Shown here piece after piece: positions 8,044 to 16,991 of a stretch of DNA of 64,000 bases. Numbering within the stretch: position 1 is the first letter of the stretch; each line of letters begins with the position of its first letter. Position numbers and translations under genes: made by a program. Origin of the DNA: CAILZL01 sp050248275 (GTDB taxonomy: Bacteria > Pseudomonadota > Gammaproteobacteria > Steroidobacterales > Steroidobacteraceae); NCBI GenBank assembly GCA_050248275.1, contig JBFWSR010000004.1:62001-126000 (forward strand), in the 5' to 3' direction. A model generated the notes under the pieces. The model did no database searches, had not been told where the DNA came from, and saw only the letters and a program-made list of their open reading frames with translations.

Positions 8044-9384
8044 TCAGTCTGGCGCGTATTGCTTGGCGGCGTAAAAGCGGGCGGCCAGCGTGATGTTACT
8101 CGGACAGACATAGTCGCAATAGCCACACTCAATGCAATCGGACAGACCCAGTTCATGCAATGCGTGCCGATTGTCATTGCGTGCGTAAGTCAGCAGCTGC
8201 TGCGGTAGCAAATGAACCGGGCAGGCCTGTGCGCATTCGCCACAGCGGATGCAGGGCATCTCGGCAGCGGCAGGTTTGAGTGCATGCGCTGCGACGATCA
8301 GACAATTGCTGGCCTTGATGATCGGGTAATGATCATGCGCCAGAGCGCGGCCCATCATGGCGCCACCCATGATCAACATGCCTGTATTCAAGGCATGTTG
8401 ATCACCGCCGCAGGTGGTGATCAAGTCACTCATGCGCGTACCCAGTCGTACTTCCATATTGCCGGGTCGATGAATACCCGGTCCGGTGACGGTCACGATG
8501 CGGCTGATGAGCGGTTCGCCGTGATGTATCCAGCGTGCGCAGGCGTAGGCGGTGGCGACGTTCTGCACAATCACGCCGACATCGGCGGGCAACGCCCCGC
8601 GGGGAATTTCACGGTGCAGCAACTGTGCGATCAACTGGCCTTCATCGCCACTGGGATAAGCGGTGGCCATGGCGTGTATTTCAATGCGTGAATCATTGAG
8701 TGACTGCGCGGCGGTACGCATCGCGGCCAGCGCTTCCGGCTTGTCGGATTCGATGGCTACCCTGCAGTGACGGGCTTGTGCGGCATGTAACAGGATTTGC
8801 GCACCTTGCAGTATCTGTTCGGCACGCTCACGCATCAAACGATCATCGCAGGTGATATACGGTTCGCACTCCATGCCGTTGATCAGGAGGTATTCGAGCG
8901 GATGCTGGACATGCGCCGCCAGTTTGGTGGCAGTAGGAAAAACAGCGCCGCCCAGTCCGGCCATGCCGCCACGCGCCAGCAATGCACACAACGACAGCGG
9001 TTGCAGGTCTGCCCAGTTGTCGTATGTCTGCAACGAATCATCGCGACGCTCCAGATGATCATTGCCAATGATGATCGACATGGCATCGCCACAGGGCCTG
9101 GCGGTAGCATGAGGTTCAATGGCCAGCACGCTGCCGGAGACGGGTGAATGCAGGCAGGCACCGAGTGCCGGCTGTTCTGAAGTCAATGCCGGTTGTGCGA
9201 TCAATTGCCCCATGCGCACCGCATCGCCCACCTGTACGCAGGGCCGCAACTCGGCATCGCCATGTTGATTGAGCGGCAGCACCAGCGTGTCAGGCACGGG
9301 CGCACCGACAATGGCAGCATCACGGGTCTGCTGCTTGTGCGTTGGCAGATGCAAGCCGTGGTAGGTAGGACTGCGCATGTGCAT
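8044..9384 (-). CDS. rnfC: Rnf/Rsx complex subunit C (NADH/flavin and 4Fe-4S)
   Basis: A 446-residue peripheral subunit that binds FMN/NADH and passes electrons through two 4Fe-4S clusters. The N-terminal half shows GGAVFPTATKLA and INGMECEPYITCDDRLM, the Complex I 51 kDa-like fold. The C-terminal half has CIRCGECAQACP (C378, C381, C384, C388) and CIECGYCDYVCP (C417, C420, C423, C427). The family usually runs 450 to over 700 residues, so this is a compact form without the long Ala-rich C-terminal repeats seen in enterics. It directly follows rnfA (10-base gap); no rnfB lies between. Confidence 0.93.
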   Translation of the reverse strand: MHMRSPTYHGLHLPTHKQQTRDAAIVGAPVPDTLVLPLNQHGDAELRPCVQVGDAVRMGQLIAQPALTSEQPALGACLHSPVSGSVLAIEPHATARPCGDAMSIIIGNDHLERRDDSLQTYDNWADLQPLSLCALLARGGMAGLGGAVFPTATKLAAHVQHPLEYLLINGMECEPYITCDDRLMRERAEQILQGAQILLHAAQARHCRVAIESDKPEALAAMRTAAQSLNDSRIEIHAMATAYPSGDEGQLIAQLLHREIPRGALPADVGVIVQNVATAYACARWIHHGEPLISRIVTVTGPGIHRPGNMEVRLGTRMSDLITTCGGDQHALNTGMLIMGGAMMGRALAHDHYPIIKASNCLIVAAHALKPAAAEMPCIRCGECAQACPVHLLPQQLLTYARNDNRHALHELGLSDCIECGYCDYVCPSNITLAARFYAAKQYAPD

Positions 9385-9394
9385 CCAGTCAGGA

Positions 9395-9961
9395 CTAGTT
9401 ACGCACCATGCCGGAGAAGCCCAGCAGCGCCAGGGCCATGAACCCCGCCGTGATCAGGGCAATGGGGATGCCGCGAAACACCATGGGAACTGCTGCCGCA
9501 TCGATACGTTCGCGCAACGCGGTGAAACTGGCGCTGAGCAGTACCAGCATCAGCGCTGCGCCCACTCCGTAACCCAGGGCTGCAGCGAAGGTTTCCAGCA
9601 CGGTCGCGCTGAACAATGCCATGCCCAGCATGGCGCATTGCGTGGTGAGGTGCGTCAGCAGATCCGGCCAGCGAATGGCGCCGGGCACTTTTTGCAAGGC
9701 GCTGCGCGCGCCCAGAAAAATCAGCGCCATGCCGGCCAGCAGCAGCGGCATTTGCAGATAGTTCATCTGCGGCGGCAGCGCCTGATGCGTACCGAAACCA
9801 AGCGCTGACGCCAGTGTCAACGTGATGACCGTGAAACTGGCGGTACGAAGCTCGTCGGCAAACACGCCACGCGGCGAACCTTGACCGATCAAGCCGCCGG
9901 CTGCAACGGTTGAGCTTTGAATCAGCACCGTGCCGAGCAGGATGATCAGCAGCGTGGCCAT
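9395..9961 (-). CDS. rnfA: Rnf/Rsx complex subunit A
   Basis: A 188-residue membrane subunit with about six hydrophobic segments, homologous to NqrE. FADELRTASFTVITLTLAS and GYGVGAALMLVLLSA...IPIALITAGFMALALLGF match RnfA. Its start overlaps the metG stop as TAATG, which suggests metG and rnf are cotranscribed and coupled. In the usual gamma order rnfA-rnfB-rnfC, the next gene would be rnfB; here rnfC follows after 10 bases. Confidence 0.92.
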   Translation of the reverse strand: MATLLIILLGTVLIQSSTVAAGGLIGQGSPRGVFADELRTASFTVITLTLASALGFGTHQALPPQMNYLQMPLLLAGMALIFLGARSALQKVPGAIRWPDLLTHLTTQCAMLGMALFSATVLETFAAALGYGVGAALMLVLLSASFTALRERIDAAAVPMVFRGIPIALITAGFMALALLGFSGMVRN

Positions 9962-12012
9962 TACTTCACTTTCATGCCTGGCAGGGCGCCGCTGTCCGGT
10001 GCCAGGATGAATATCTGCTTGCCATCGCCTTTGTCGTCGAAGCTGGCAGCCATCACCATGCCTTCGGAGATGCCGAAGCGCATCTTGCGCGGCTTGAGAT
10101 TGGCGAACACCAGCGTCAAGCGGCCGATCAACTGTGCCGGTTCGTAAGCCGAGCGGATGCCGGCGAAGATCGTGCGGGCGCCCAGCTCGCCAATATCGAC
10201 GCTGAGCTTCAACAACTTGTCCGCGCCTTCCACCAGCTCGGCATTGACGATTCTGGCGATGCGCAGATCCAGCTTGGCGAAGTCATCGATAGTGGCTTCG
10301 GCGATGACATCGGTGCTGGCAGCGGCCGCTGTCGCAGATGGCACAGTAGTTTCAGTAGTTTGCTGCGTGGTTTGCTGATTGGCAGCGAGCATGTTTTTCA
10401 CCGCCGCTGGATCGATACGCGTGGCCAGCGGTTCATAGGCATTGATCTTCGACGCCAGCAACGGACGCTGTACGTCGTCCCAGCCCAGTTCGGCGCCGCC
10501 CAAAAAGACTTCGGCCTTGCCCGCCAGTTGTGGCAATACCGGTTTGAGCAGCATTACCAGTACCCGGAACAGATTGATGGCTTGGGTGCAGACGCCATGA
10601 ACGTCGGCGGCGCGCTCCGGATCCTTGGCCAGCAGCCAGGGCTTGTGCTGGTCGATGTAGAGATTGGCCTTGTCCGTCAGCGCCATGATGTCACGCATGG
10701 CGGCGGCATAGTCACGTGTTTCATAGGCATCGGCGATGGTCGGAAGCTTGTGCAGGAATTCTTCATACAGCAGCGGTTCCGGCAATCTGGCGGCCAGGCG
10801 ATTGTCGAAGCCGCGCGCCAGGAAGCCCGCGCAACGGCTGGCGATGTTCACCAGTTTGCCGACGATATCCGAGTTGACCTTGCTGACGAAGTCATCCAGG
10901 CCCAGATCCAGATCGTCCAGTCCGGCACCCAGCCGCGAAGCAAAGAAGTAGCGCAGGGGTTCGGTGGGCAGATGTTCGCGCCAGGTGGCAGCGGTGATGA
11001 AAGTGCCGCGCGACTTGGACATCTTTTCGCCATTGATGGTGAGGAAGCCATGTACATGCACGCCGGTAGGCGTGCGGAAGCCGGCGCCATGCAGCACCGC
11101 CGGCCAGAACAGCGAGTGGAAATACAGGATGTCCTTGCCGATGAAGTGATACAGCTCGGTGGGGCTGCCGGGTTTCCACCATGCTTCAAAGCCCCAGCCG
11201 TGTTTGCGGCACAGGTTGAGGAAGCTGGCCATGTAACCCACCGGCGCATCCAGCCACACATAAAAGAACTTGCCCGGCGCATTGGGAATCTCGAAACCGA
11301 AATAGGGTGCATCGCGCGAGATGTCCCAGTCCTTCAGGCCGGCGGCGAACCATTCATCCAGCTTGTTGGCGACCGAGTCCTGCAACGCGCCCGAACGGGT
11401 CCATTCGCGCAGCATGGCTTCGAAGTGCCCCAGTTTGAAGAACAGATGTTCGGATTCGCGCTCAACCGGCGTGGTGCCGCTCACCACGGACACCGGATCT
11501 TTCAATTCGCTGGGTGAATAGGTGGCGCCGCACACCTCGCAACTGTCACCGTACTGGCCGGGAGAATTGCAGCGCGGACAGATGCCTTTGACGAAGCGGT
11601 CCGGCAGGAACATCCTGGCCTGTTCGTCATAGGCCTGCCGCACCATGCGCCGTTCGATGTGGCCGCTGCGTTCCAGCGCTTCGTACAGGCGATAGGTCAA
11701 TTCGCGGTTTTCTTCGGAATGCGTGCTGTGAAAATTGTCGAAACCAATGTTGAACGCATCCAGATCGGCCTTGTGCTCGATGGCCACACGGGCAATCAGT
11801 TCTTCCGGCGTGATGCCTTCCGACTGCGCGCGCAGCATGATGGGCGTGCCGTGGGTATCGTCGGCACAGACGTACAGGCATTCATGGCCGCGCAACTGCT
11901 GGAAGCGCACCCAGATGTCGGTCTGTACGGTTTCGACCAGGTGGCCGAGATGCAAAGGACCATTGGCGTAGGGCAGGGCACTGGTAACCAGGATGCGGCG
12001 TTTGGCAGTCAT
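9961..12012 (-). CDS. metG: Methionyl-tRNA synthetase
   Basis: Class I aminoacyl-tRNA synthetase charging tRNA-Met, 683 residues. The HIGH-type signature is PLHLGH near residue 19, the zinc knuckle is CPRCNSPGQYGDSCEVCG, and the KMSKS motif reads KMSKSRGTF. The C-terminal tRNA-binding/dimer domain begins FAKLDLRIARIVNAE after a Gln/Thr/Ala-rich linker. The start at 12012 (MTAKRRILVTSALPYANG) fits the family N-terminus; the frame stays open further upstream without similarity. A CATAAT element (12058-12053 on the minus strand) may be its -10. Confidence 0.97.
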   Translation of the reverse strand: MTAKRRILVTSALPYANGPLHLGHLVETVQTDIWVRFQQLRGHECLYVCADDTHGTPIMLRAQSEGITPEELIARVAIEHKADLDAFNIGFDNFHSTHSEENRELTYRLYEALERSGHIERRMVRQAYDEQARMFLPDRFVKGICPRCNSPGQYGDSCEVCGATYSPSELKDPVSVVSGTTPVERESEHLFFKLGHFEAMLREWTRSGALQDSVANKLDEWFAAGLKDWDISRDAPYFGFEIPNAPGKFFYVWLDAPVGYMASFLNLCRKHGWGFEAWWKPGSPTELYHFIGKDILYFHSLFWPAVLHGAGFRTPTGVHVHGFLTINGEKMSKSRGTFITAATWREHLPTEPLRYFFASRLGAGLDDLDLGLDDFVSKVNSDIVGKLVNIASRCAGFLARGFDNRLAARLPEPLLYEEFLHKLPTIADAYETRDYAAAMRDIMALTDKANLYIDQHKPWLLAKDPERAADVHGVCTQAINLFRVLVMLLKPVLPQLAGKAEVFLGGAELGWDDVQRPLLASKINAYEPLATRIDPAAVKNMLAANQQTTQQTTETTVPSATAAAASTDVIAEATIDDFAKLDLRIARIVNAELVEGADKLLKLSVDIGELGARTIFAGIRSAYEPAQLIGRLTLVFANLKPRKMRFGISEGMVMAASFDDKGDGKQIFILAPDSGALPGMKVK

Positions 12013-12118
12013 TCTTGATGGGGCTGGGGCGGCGGGCTGAAAAAGGACGGCAATTATGCCACGCGCGCCATGCCTACAGCGGACCATACTGGTACTGCCA
12101 ATCTGGAAAGCGGGCAGT

Positions 12119-14488
12119 CTAGGCAGTCCTGGCCTGTATGACTGCTTCCTGCCGGGTGCAGCGTTCGATTTCGTCGGCCAGCAAGCCCACCTTGATGGGT
12201 TTGCACACATAGCCATCCATGCCGGCTGCCAGACATTCATCCACCGCTGCGCGCATGGCATTGGCGGTCAACGCGATGATGGGCATGCGTGTCAGGCTTT
12301 TCTCCAGTTCGAGTTTCCTGATGACCTGTGTGGCTTCCACGCCGCCCATTTCCGGCATATGCATGTCCATCAGGATCAGATCGAATGGTCCGGAAGAGAA
12401 TGCACTGATGGCAGCGACGCCATTATCGACCAGCGTGACCTGATGCCCCATCTGTTCCAGCAGGGCCTGCGCCAGCAACTGATTGACCGTGTTGTCTTCC
12501 GCCACCAGGATATTCAGCCGGTGGCGTGCCTCATAAATGGATTGCGAGGTGATCAACAGCTTGTCGCGTGAGGCGTTGCCCAGACTCATCAGCAGGGCAT
12601 CGCGCAATTCATTGCGCGCCAGCGGTTTATGCAGGAAAGCGCGTGCGCCCAGGTCGCGGTAACGTTGCGTATCGCCGTAATTGCCGATGGCAGTGATGAC
12701 CAGCACCGCCGCCGAGGGTTGTTGCGCCACCAGCCAGGGCAGCAGCTCCATGCCGGTTTCGCCGGGCATCTGCAAATCCAGCAGCACGATGTCGTATGAA
12801 TGTTGCGTAAATAATTGGCGTGCGCCGGGACCACCGTCGGCTTCATCGATATCCATGGCCCACTGAGCCAGCACGCTGATCAGCCAACGTCGGTCGATGG
12901 CGCTGTCGTCGATGACCAGAACCCGTTTGCCGCTGAGCTGGGTCCGCGCCGGCATTGATTGAGTGGTGAGCGGGTCGGCCAGTTTGAATGCCACGGTAAA
13001 ATGAAAACGACTGCCTTGTCCAGGTTCGCTTTCCACCCAGATGCTGCCGCCCATCAGTTCCACCAGTTGCTTGCTGATCGCCAGCCCCAGCCCGGTGCCG
13101 CCAAAGCGGCGCGTGGTGGAACTGTCCGCCTGCGCAAACGATTCGAAAATGTGTTGCAGCTTGTCGGCGGCAATGCCGATGCCGCGGTCGGTGACACAGA
13201 CATGCAGCAAGGCCTTGCCGGTCCGTTCCACGGATATGTTGATACTGCCCGGGCTGCTGAACTTGATGGCGTTGTTGACCAGGTTGGTCAATACCTGACG
13301 CAGTCTGCCGGGATCGCCCAGCACGCTGTCATCGACATCCGGTGCAATTTCGCATTCCAGTCGTTGCTGTTTTTCCGTGGCGCGCTGACTGAGGGTGATC
13401 AGGGTCTCGCGTATGCAGGTGCGCAGCGAGAACGGAATGTGTTCGATGTCCAGCTTGCCGGCCTCGATCTTGGAAAAATCGAGAATGTCATTGATCACTG
13501 TCAACAGCGATTCGGCTGATGAGCGCACGATGTTGAGGTAATCGCGCTGTTCAGGCGTCAGGTCCGTGGCCAGCGCCAGATCGGTCATGCCGATCACGCC
13601 GTTCATGGGCGTGCGGATTTCATGGCTCATGTTGGCCAGGAAGTTGCTCTTGGCCTGGCTGGCCGCTTCGGCAGCGGCGCGCGCCTGCTGGGCGGCGGCC
13701 AGGGTCGCTTCGCGTTCGTGGATCAATTGTTCGAGGGAATGCGACAGCGCCATGATGTCCAGTTCGTTTTCCTGATCGTTCAATCCCAGGTCGGGTCGCG
13801 CCAGTTGCCGCAGTAGTTGCTGCGCCTGAACCGGCTCGGCGCCGATGATCTTCACCAGCCGGCGATAGCTCCACCAGAACATGCCGAGCACGCCCATATA
13901 CAACAGCGCAAACATCGCCAGATTGACGCGGCCCAGCCAGTCGATGGAATGGTCCAGGACATTCTCCTGTTGCGCGGTCTGGGCGCGAATACGCGCGAAC
14001 AATGCTTCGGTACGCCGCATCAGCACATCGCTGAGCCAGTCAAAACCGTTCAGCGGATCTTTCATGATCTGGTTGCCGGCATCAGTGCCTGTATCAATGT
14101 AGGTATGTGCCATGAGCACGCCGGTTTCATAGGTGTTCTGCAAAATCTCTTGAAGCGGTTTGACATCCGGCGTCAAGGCAGGATTGAGTGCAGGCAAACG
14201 CGCGAGCTGCCGTTGCGCGTCTTCATAGTGACGTTGTGCATTCTTGAAGCCGCTCAGGTCGTGGGTGGCGGAGACATCAGTAAGGTATTGCTGTATCTGC
14301 GAGACGTCATAGCGCAATTCATTGAAGGCCGCATATTGCGGACGTAGTAGATCGGCCGCTCGATCGGCACGCACTACCTGCAGGAATTTGAAGGCCAGTC
14401 CCATGACCACCACGGTCAGCACGGCAGTCAGTCCGATCCCGGACAGCAGGAAAAAACGTTTTAAATTGAAGTGGCGATGCTTGCCCAT
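12119..14488 (-). CDS. Hybrid sensor histidine kinase with two receiver domains
   Basis: A 789-residue inner-membrane kinase. Two membrane segments (about 12-34 and 188-207) flank a periplasmic helical sensor region, and a HAMP-like/coiled linker follows. The HisKA phospho-site is His289 in NMSHEIRTPMNG. The ATPase domain has LVNNAIKFSS, DRGIGIA and RRFGGTGLGLAIS. Two receivers follow: one at about 525-640 (VLVIDDSAID, DIVLLDLQMPG) and one at about 660-780 (ILVAEDNTVNQ, DLILMDMHMPEMGG). There is no Hpt domain, so a separate phosphotransfer protein would be needed for a full BarA-like relay. No regulator gene is adjacent. The signal is unknown. Confidence 0.9.
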   Translation of the reverse strand: MGKHRHFNLKRFFLLSGIGLTAVLTVVVMGLAFKFLQVVRADRAADLLRPQYAAFNELRYDVSQIQQYLTDVSATHDLSGFKNAQRHYEDAQRQLARLPALNPALTPDVKPLQEILQNTYETGVLMAHTYIDTGTDAGNQIMKDPLNGFDWLSDVLMRRTEALFARIRAQTAQQENVLDHSIDWLGRVNLAMFALLYMGVLGMFWWSYRRLVKIIGAEPVQAQQLLRQLARPDLGLNDQENELDIMALSHSLEQLIHEREATLAAAQQARAAAEAASQAKSNFLANMSHEIRTPMNGVIGMTDLALATDLTPEQRDYLNIVRSSAESLLTVINDILDFSKIEAGKLDIEHIPFSLRTCIRETLITLSQRATEKQQRLECEIAPDVDDSVLGDPGRLRQVLTNLVNNAIKFSSPGSINISVERTGKALLHVCVTDRGIGIAADKLQHIFESFAQADSSTTRRFGGTGLGLAISKQLVELMGGSIWVESEPGQGSRFHFTVAFKLADPLTTQSMPARTQLSGKRVLVIDDSAIDRRWLISVLAQWAMDIDEADGGPGARQLFTQHSYDIVLLDLQMPGETGMELLPWLVAQQPSAAVLVITAIGNYGDTQRYRDLGARAFLHKPLARNELRDALLMSLGNASRDKLLITSQSIYEARHRLNILVAEDNTVNQLLAQALLEQMGHQVTLVDNGVAAISAFSSGPFDLILMDMHMPEMGGVEATQVIRKLELEKSLTRMPIIALTANAMRAAVDECLAAGMDGYVCKPIKVGLLADEIERCTRQEAVIQARTA

Positions 14489-14637
14489 GACATCCCGATG
14501 CGATCTTGCCTTGCAATTGTGAAATGGCGGCGTCGCTTATGCTGGCTGGAACCAGTCAGCGCGCTTCAGCAGGAATATCGGCTGCGATGGGGTTTTCTTG
14601 ACAGGCGGGATGCTGCTGGCGTGTGATGCCGGCCGGT

Positions 14638-15789
14638 TCAGTTCTGGTCCTTGACGGCTTCGAATTTGGCTTTGTTCATGGATTTCAAATAGGCATTGCG
14701 ACCGCTGATGAAGGCTTTATCCAGCAGTTCCTGTATGGCGCTGTCCATGGTGCGCATGCCCAATGCTGCGCCGCTCTGGATGGAGTTTTCCATTTGATCG
14801 AGCTTGCCCTGACGGATCAGGTTGGCCACCGCCGGCGTATTGACCATGATTTCCAGCGCTGCCACCCGCCCCGGCCGGCCCTTGGTGGGAATCAGCTGTT
14901 GCGAAATGACGCCGCGCAGCGAAGTCGACAGCATGGCGCGCACCTGCGCCTGTTTGTCGGCCGGGAAGGAATTGATGATGCGGTCCACGGTGGGCGCAGC
15001 GCCATTGGTATGCAACGTGCCCATCACCAGGATGCCCATTTCAGCCGCTGTCACCGCAATGCTGATGGTTTCGTAATCGCGCATTTCGCCGACCAGCACC
15101 ACGTCCGGATCCTCGCGCAATGCCGAGAGCAGGGCGTTGGAGAAAGATGGCGTGTGCAGACCGATCTCGCGCTGGCTGATCAGGCAGTTCTTGCGCGTAT
15201 GCACGAATTCGATCGGGTCTTCGATGGTGATGATGTGGCCCTTCATGCGCAAGTTGATGTCATCAATCATCGCCGCCAGCGTGGTGGATTTGCCCGAGCC
15301 GGTCTTGCCGGTGACCAGGATCAGGCCCGAGTTGAGCTTGCACAGATTCCGTACGGCATCCGGCAGTTTCAGTTCATCCAGCGTTTTGGCCTTGGAGGGA
15401 ATGGCGCGGAATACCGCTCCCAGACCGTTCAGGTGCCGCAGGATGTTGACGCGAAAGCGGGATACGCCCGGAATGATATGGGCGAAATCGGCGCCGTTCT
15501 TTTCCTCCAGCCGCAGTACGGCGGTGCGGGGCATGATTTCGCGCAGCATGTCCTCGACCAATCGCGGTTCCAGCGTTTCGTTACGCAGCGCGTGCAATTC
15601 GCCATGCAGGCGGATACGCGGGGGGTCGCCGGCGATGAAGTGCAGGTCGGAGCCGCCTTTGGTCAACACCTCCTTCAGGTATTCGTCGATGCGCTTGGGG
15701 CCTGCTGTCGTTCCCGATACCGCGGCCAGTGTGGCAGTGGTCGCCGAAGGATGTGTTCCGGTATTGCCGGTCGGAGTGTGGGTGCTCAT
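14638..15789 (-). CDS. PilT/PilU-family type IV pilus ATPase (first of pair)
   Basis: A 383-residue secretion-type hexameric ATPase that would power pilus retraction at the inner membrane base. Walker A is GKTGSGKST at 161-169, and DDINLR, ITIEDPIEFVH, LREDPDVVLVGEMRD and GTLHTNGAAPTVDRII are the Asp/Walker B/His-box set of the family. A Thr/Ala-rich extension of about 30 residues precedes the usual SDLHF start. It is only 6 bases from the next ATPase gene, so the two are an operon. Whether it is the PilT or PilU type cannot be settled from the sequence alone; it lacks the yggS/proC neighbours of the classical pilT-pilU locus. Confidence 0.9.
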   Translation of the reverse strand: MSTHTPTGNTGTHPSATTATLAAVSGTTAGPKRIDEYLKEVLTKGGSDLHFIAGDPPRIRLHGELHALRNETLEPRLVEDMLREIMPRTAVLRLEEKNGADFAHIIPGVSRFRVNILRHLNGLGAVFRAIPSKAKTLDELKLPDAVRNLCKLNSGLILVTGKTGSGKSTTLAAMIDDINLRMKGHIITIEDPIEFVHTRKNCLISQREIGLHTPSFSNALLSALREDPDVVLVGEMRDYETISIAVTAAEMGILVMGTLHTNGAAPTVDRIINSFPADKQAQVRAMLSTSLRGVISQQLIPTKGRPGRVAALEIMVNTPAVANLIRQGKLDQMENSIQSGAALGMRTMDSAIQELLDKAFISGRNAYLKSMNKAKFEAVKDQN

Positions 15790-15795
15790 GTGTTG

Positions 15796-16890
15796 TCAGC
15801 CGGACGCCAGATCGAGTTTGGGCAGAATGCTGGTGTCCGTGACATAGCGGGAAAACAGCCGTTTGTCGTTGGCGTACACATAGGCGTCGTCGGCATCGAC
15901 TTCCTTGTTTTGAATGGCAGTCAGCAGCGCCTGATCCAGACTTTGCATGCCGAGCTCCTTGCCGGTCTGCAACTGCGAGGGAATCTGGTGGGTCTGATCG
16001 GTCATGATCAGTTTGCCGATGGCCTTGGTGATCATCATGATCTCGCACATGGCTTTGCGGCCGCGCAGATCGGCGCGCTTGATGAGCACCTGGGTGATCA
16101 CGGCCAGCAGGCTTTGCGCCAGAAAGCTCTTGGTTTGTTCGCGTTCATCCGCCGGCAGCGCATCGACGACGCGATCAATGGTTTTGACGGCGCCGGTGGT
16201 GTGCAGCGTACCCAGCACCAGATGTCCGGTTTCGGCGGCGGTCATCGCCCAGCGAATGGTTTCGGCATCGCGTAATTCGCCGACCAGAATCACATCCGGA
16301 TCTTCACGCAGGGCCGCGCGCACGCCTTCGGAGAAGCTGGGCAGATGGGTATGCAGTTCCCGCTGTATCACCTGGCTCTGCTTGCTGCGATGCACGAACT
16401 CGATTGGATCTTCCAGACTGATGATGTTGAGCTTCCGGGTGCGGTTCAGATAGTCGATCATCGCCGCCAGCGTGGTGGATTTGCCGGTGCCGGTGGACCC
16501 TGTCACCAGGATCATGCCCTGATGGTTATCACATAGTTGCTGGACCACGGCAGGGAGTTGCAGGGAATCGAGCGAGGGTACATCGGTGGGAATGGCGCGA
16601 AAGGTGGCGCCTACGCCGGTGTCCTTGCGGAACACATTGGCGCGGAACCGGCCGCCATTGCCCGATACGTAGGAGAAATCGAGATCATGTCCCTTGCGCA
16701 GATGCTCCTGCTGCGCGCGGGTGGTGATTTCGGTGATATAGCCATCCAGTTCCGCCTGGGACAGATCGCGGAATTTGACCGGCATCAAGTCGCCGTACAT
16801 GCGCAGCATGGGCGGAATACCCACGGCGAAGTGGATATCGGAACAACCCTGATCGGTACCCAGTTTCAAGAATGCGTCGATACGTGCCAT
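15796..16890 (-). CDS. PilT/PilU-family type IV pilus ATPase (second of pair)
   Basis: A 364-residue paralogue of the preceding ATPase. It shows SDIHFAVGIPPMLRMYGDL at the N-terminus, Walker A GSTGTGKST, ISLEDPIEFVH, LREDPDVILVGELRD and GTLHTTGAVKTIDRVVDALP. The C-terminus is longer than in canonical PilT and ends with an acidic/aromatic tail. Upstream (higher coordinates) lies the HEAT-repeat kinase gene, about 100 bases away with a candidate terminator between. The pairing suggests the two ATPases act together, as PilT and PilU do, but the kinase neighbour is unusual. Confidence 0.9.
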   Translation of the reverse strand: MARIDAFLKLGTDQGCSDIHFAVGIPPMLRMYGDLMPVKFRDLSQAELDGYITEITTRAQQEHLRKGHDLDFSYVSGNGGRFRANVFRKDTGVGATFRAIPTDVPSLDSLQLPAVVQQLCDNHQGMILVTGSTGTGKSTTLAAMIDYLNRTRKLNIISLEDPIEFVHRSKQSQVIQRELHTHLPSFSEGVRAALREDPDVILVGELRDAETIRWAMTAAETGHLVLGTLHTTGAVKTIDRVVDALPADEREQTKSFLAQSLLAVITQVLIKRADLRGRKAMCEIMMITKAIGKLIMTDQTHQIPSQLQTGKELGMQSLDQALLTAIQNKEVDADDAYVYANDKRLFSRYVTDTSILPKLDLASG

Positions 16891-16940
16891 ATGGACGCGG
16901 ATTATGTTCGTTTGCGAGCCATCCGTGGTGCGCTTTTGGC

Positions 16941-16976
16941 AAAAAGCCTGCGCTGGCTGTGAAGCGGCTCACAGGC
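16941..16976 (-). terminator. Candidate Rho-independent terminator after the HEAT-kinase gene
   Basis: On the minus strand GCCTG (16976-16972) can pair with CAGGC (16950-16946), which is followed at once by five T residues (16945-16941). An inner CTGTGA/TCACAG stem sits inside. It lies between the kinase stop (16992) and the ATPase start (16890), so it may end or attenuate the kinase message. Confidence 0.45.
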
Positions 16977-16991
16977 ATCCCCTGCGGGGGC

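Noticed and set aside
10360..11517. Plus-strand open frame of about 385 codons inside metG
   Set aside because: Antisense shadow of metG with no motif of its own.
14541..14560. GCTGGCTGG/CCAGTCAGC near-palindrome between the hybrid kinase and the ATPase gene
   Set aside because: The loop is only two bases with one wobble and no T tract; not convincing as a terminator or operator.
14623..16275. Long plus-strand open frame of about 550 codons across both PilT-type ATPase genes
   Set aside because: Antisense to two strongly recognised ATPases and crossing their boundary; no recognisable domain.
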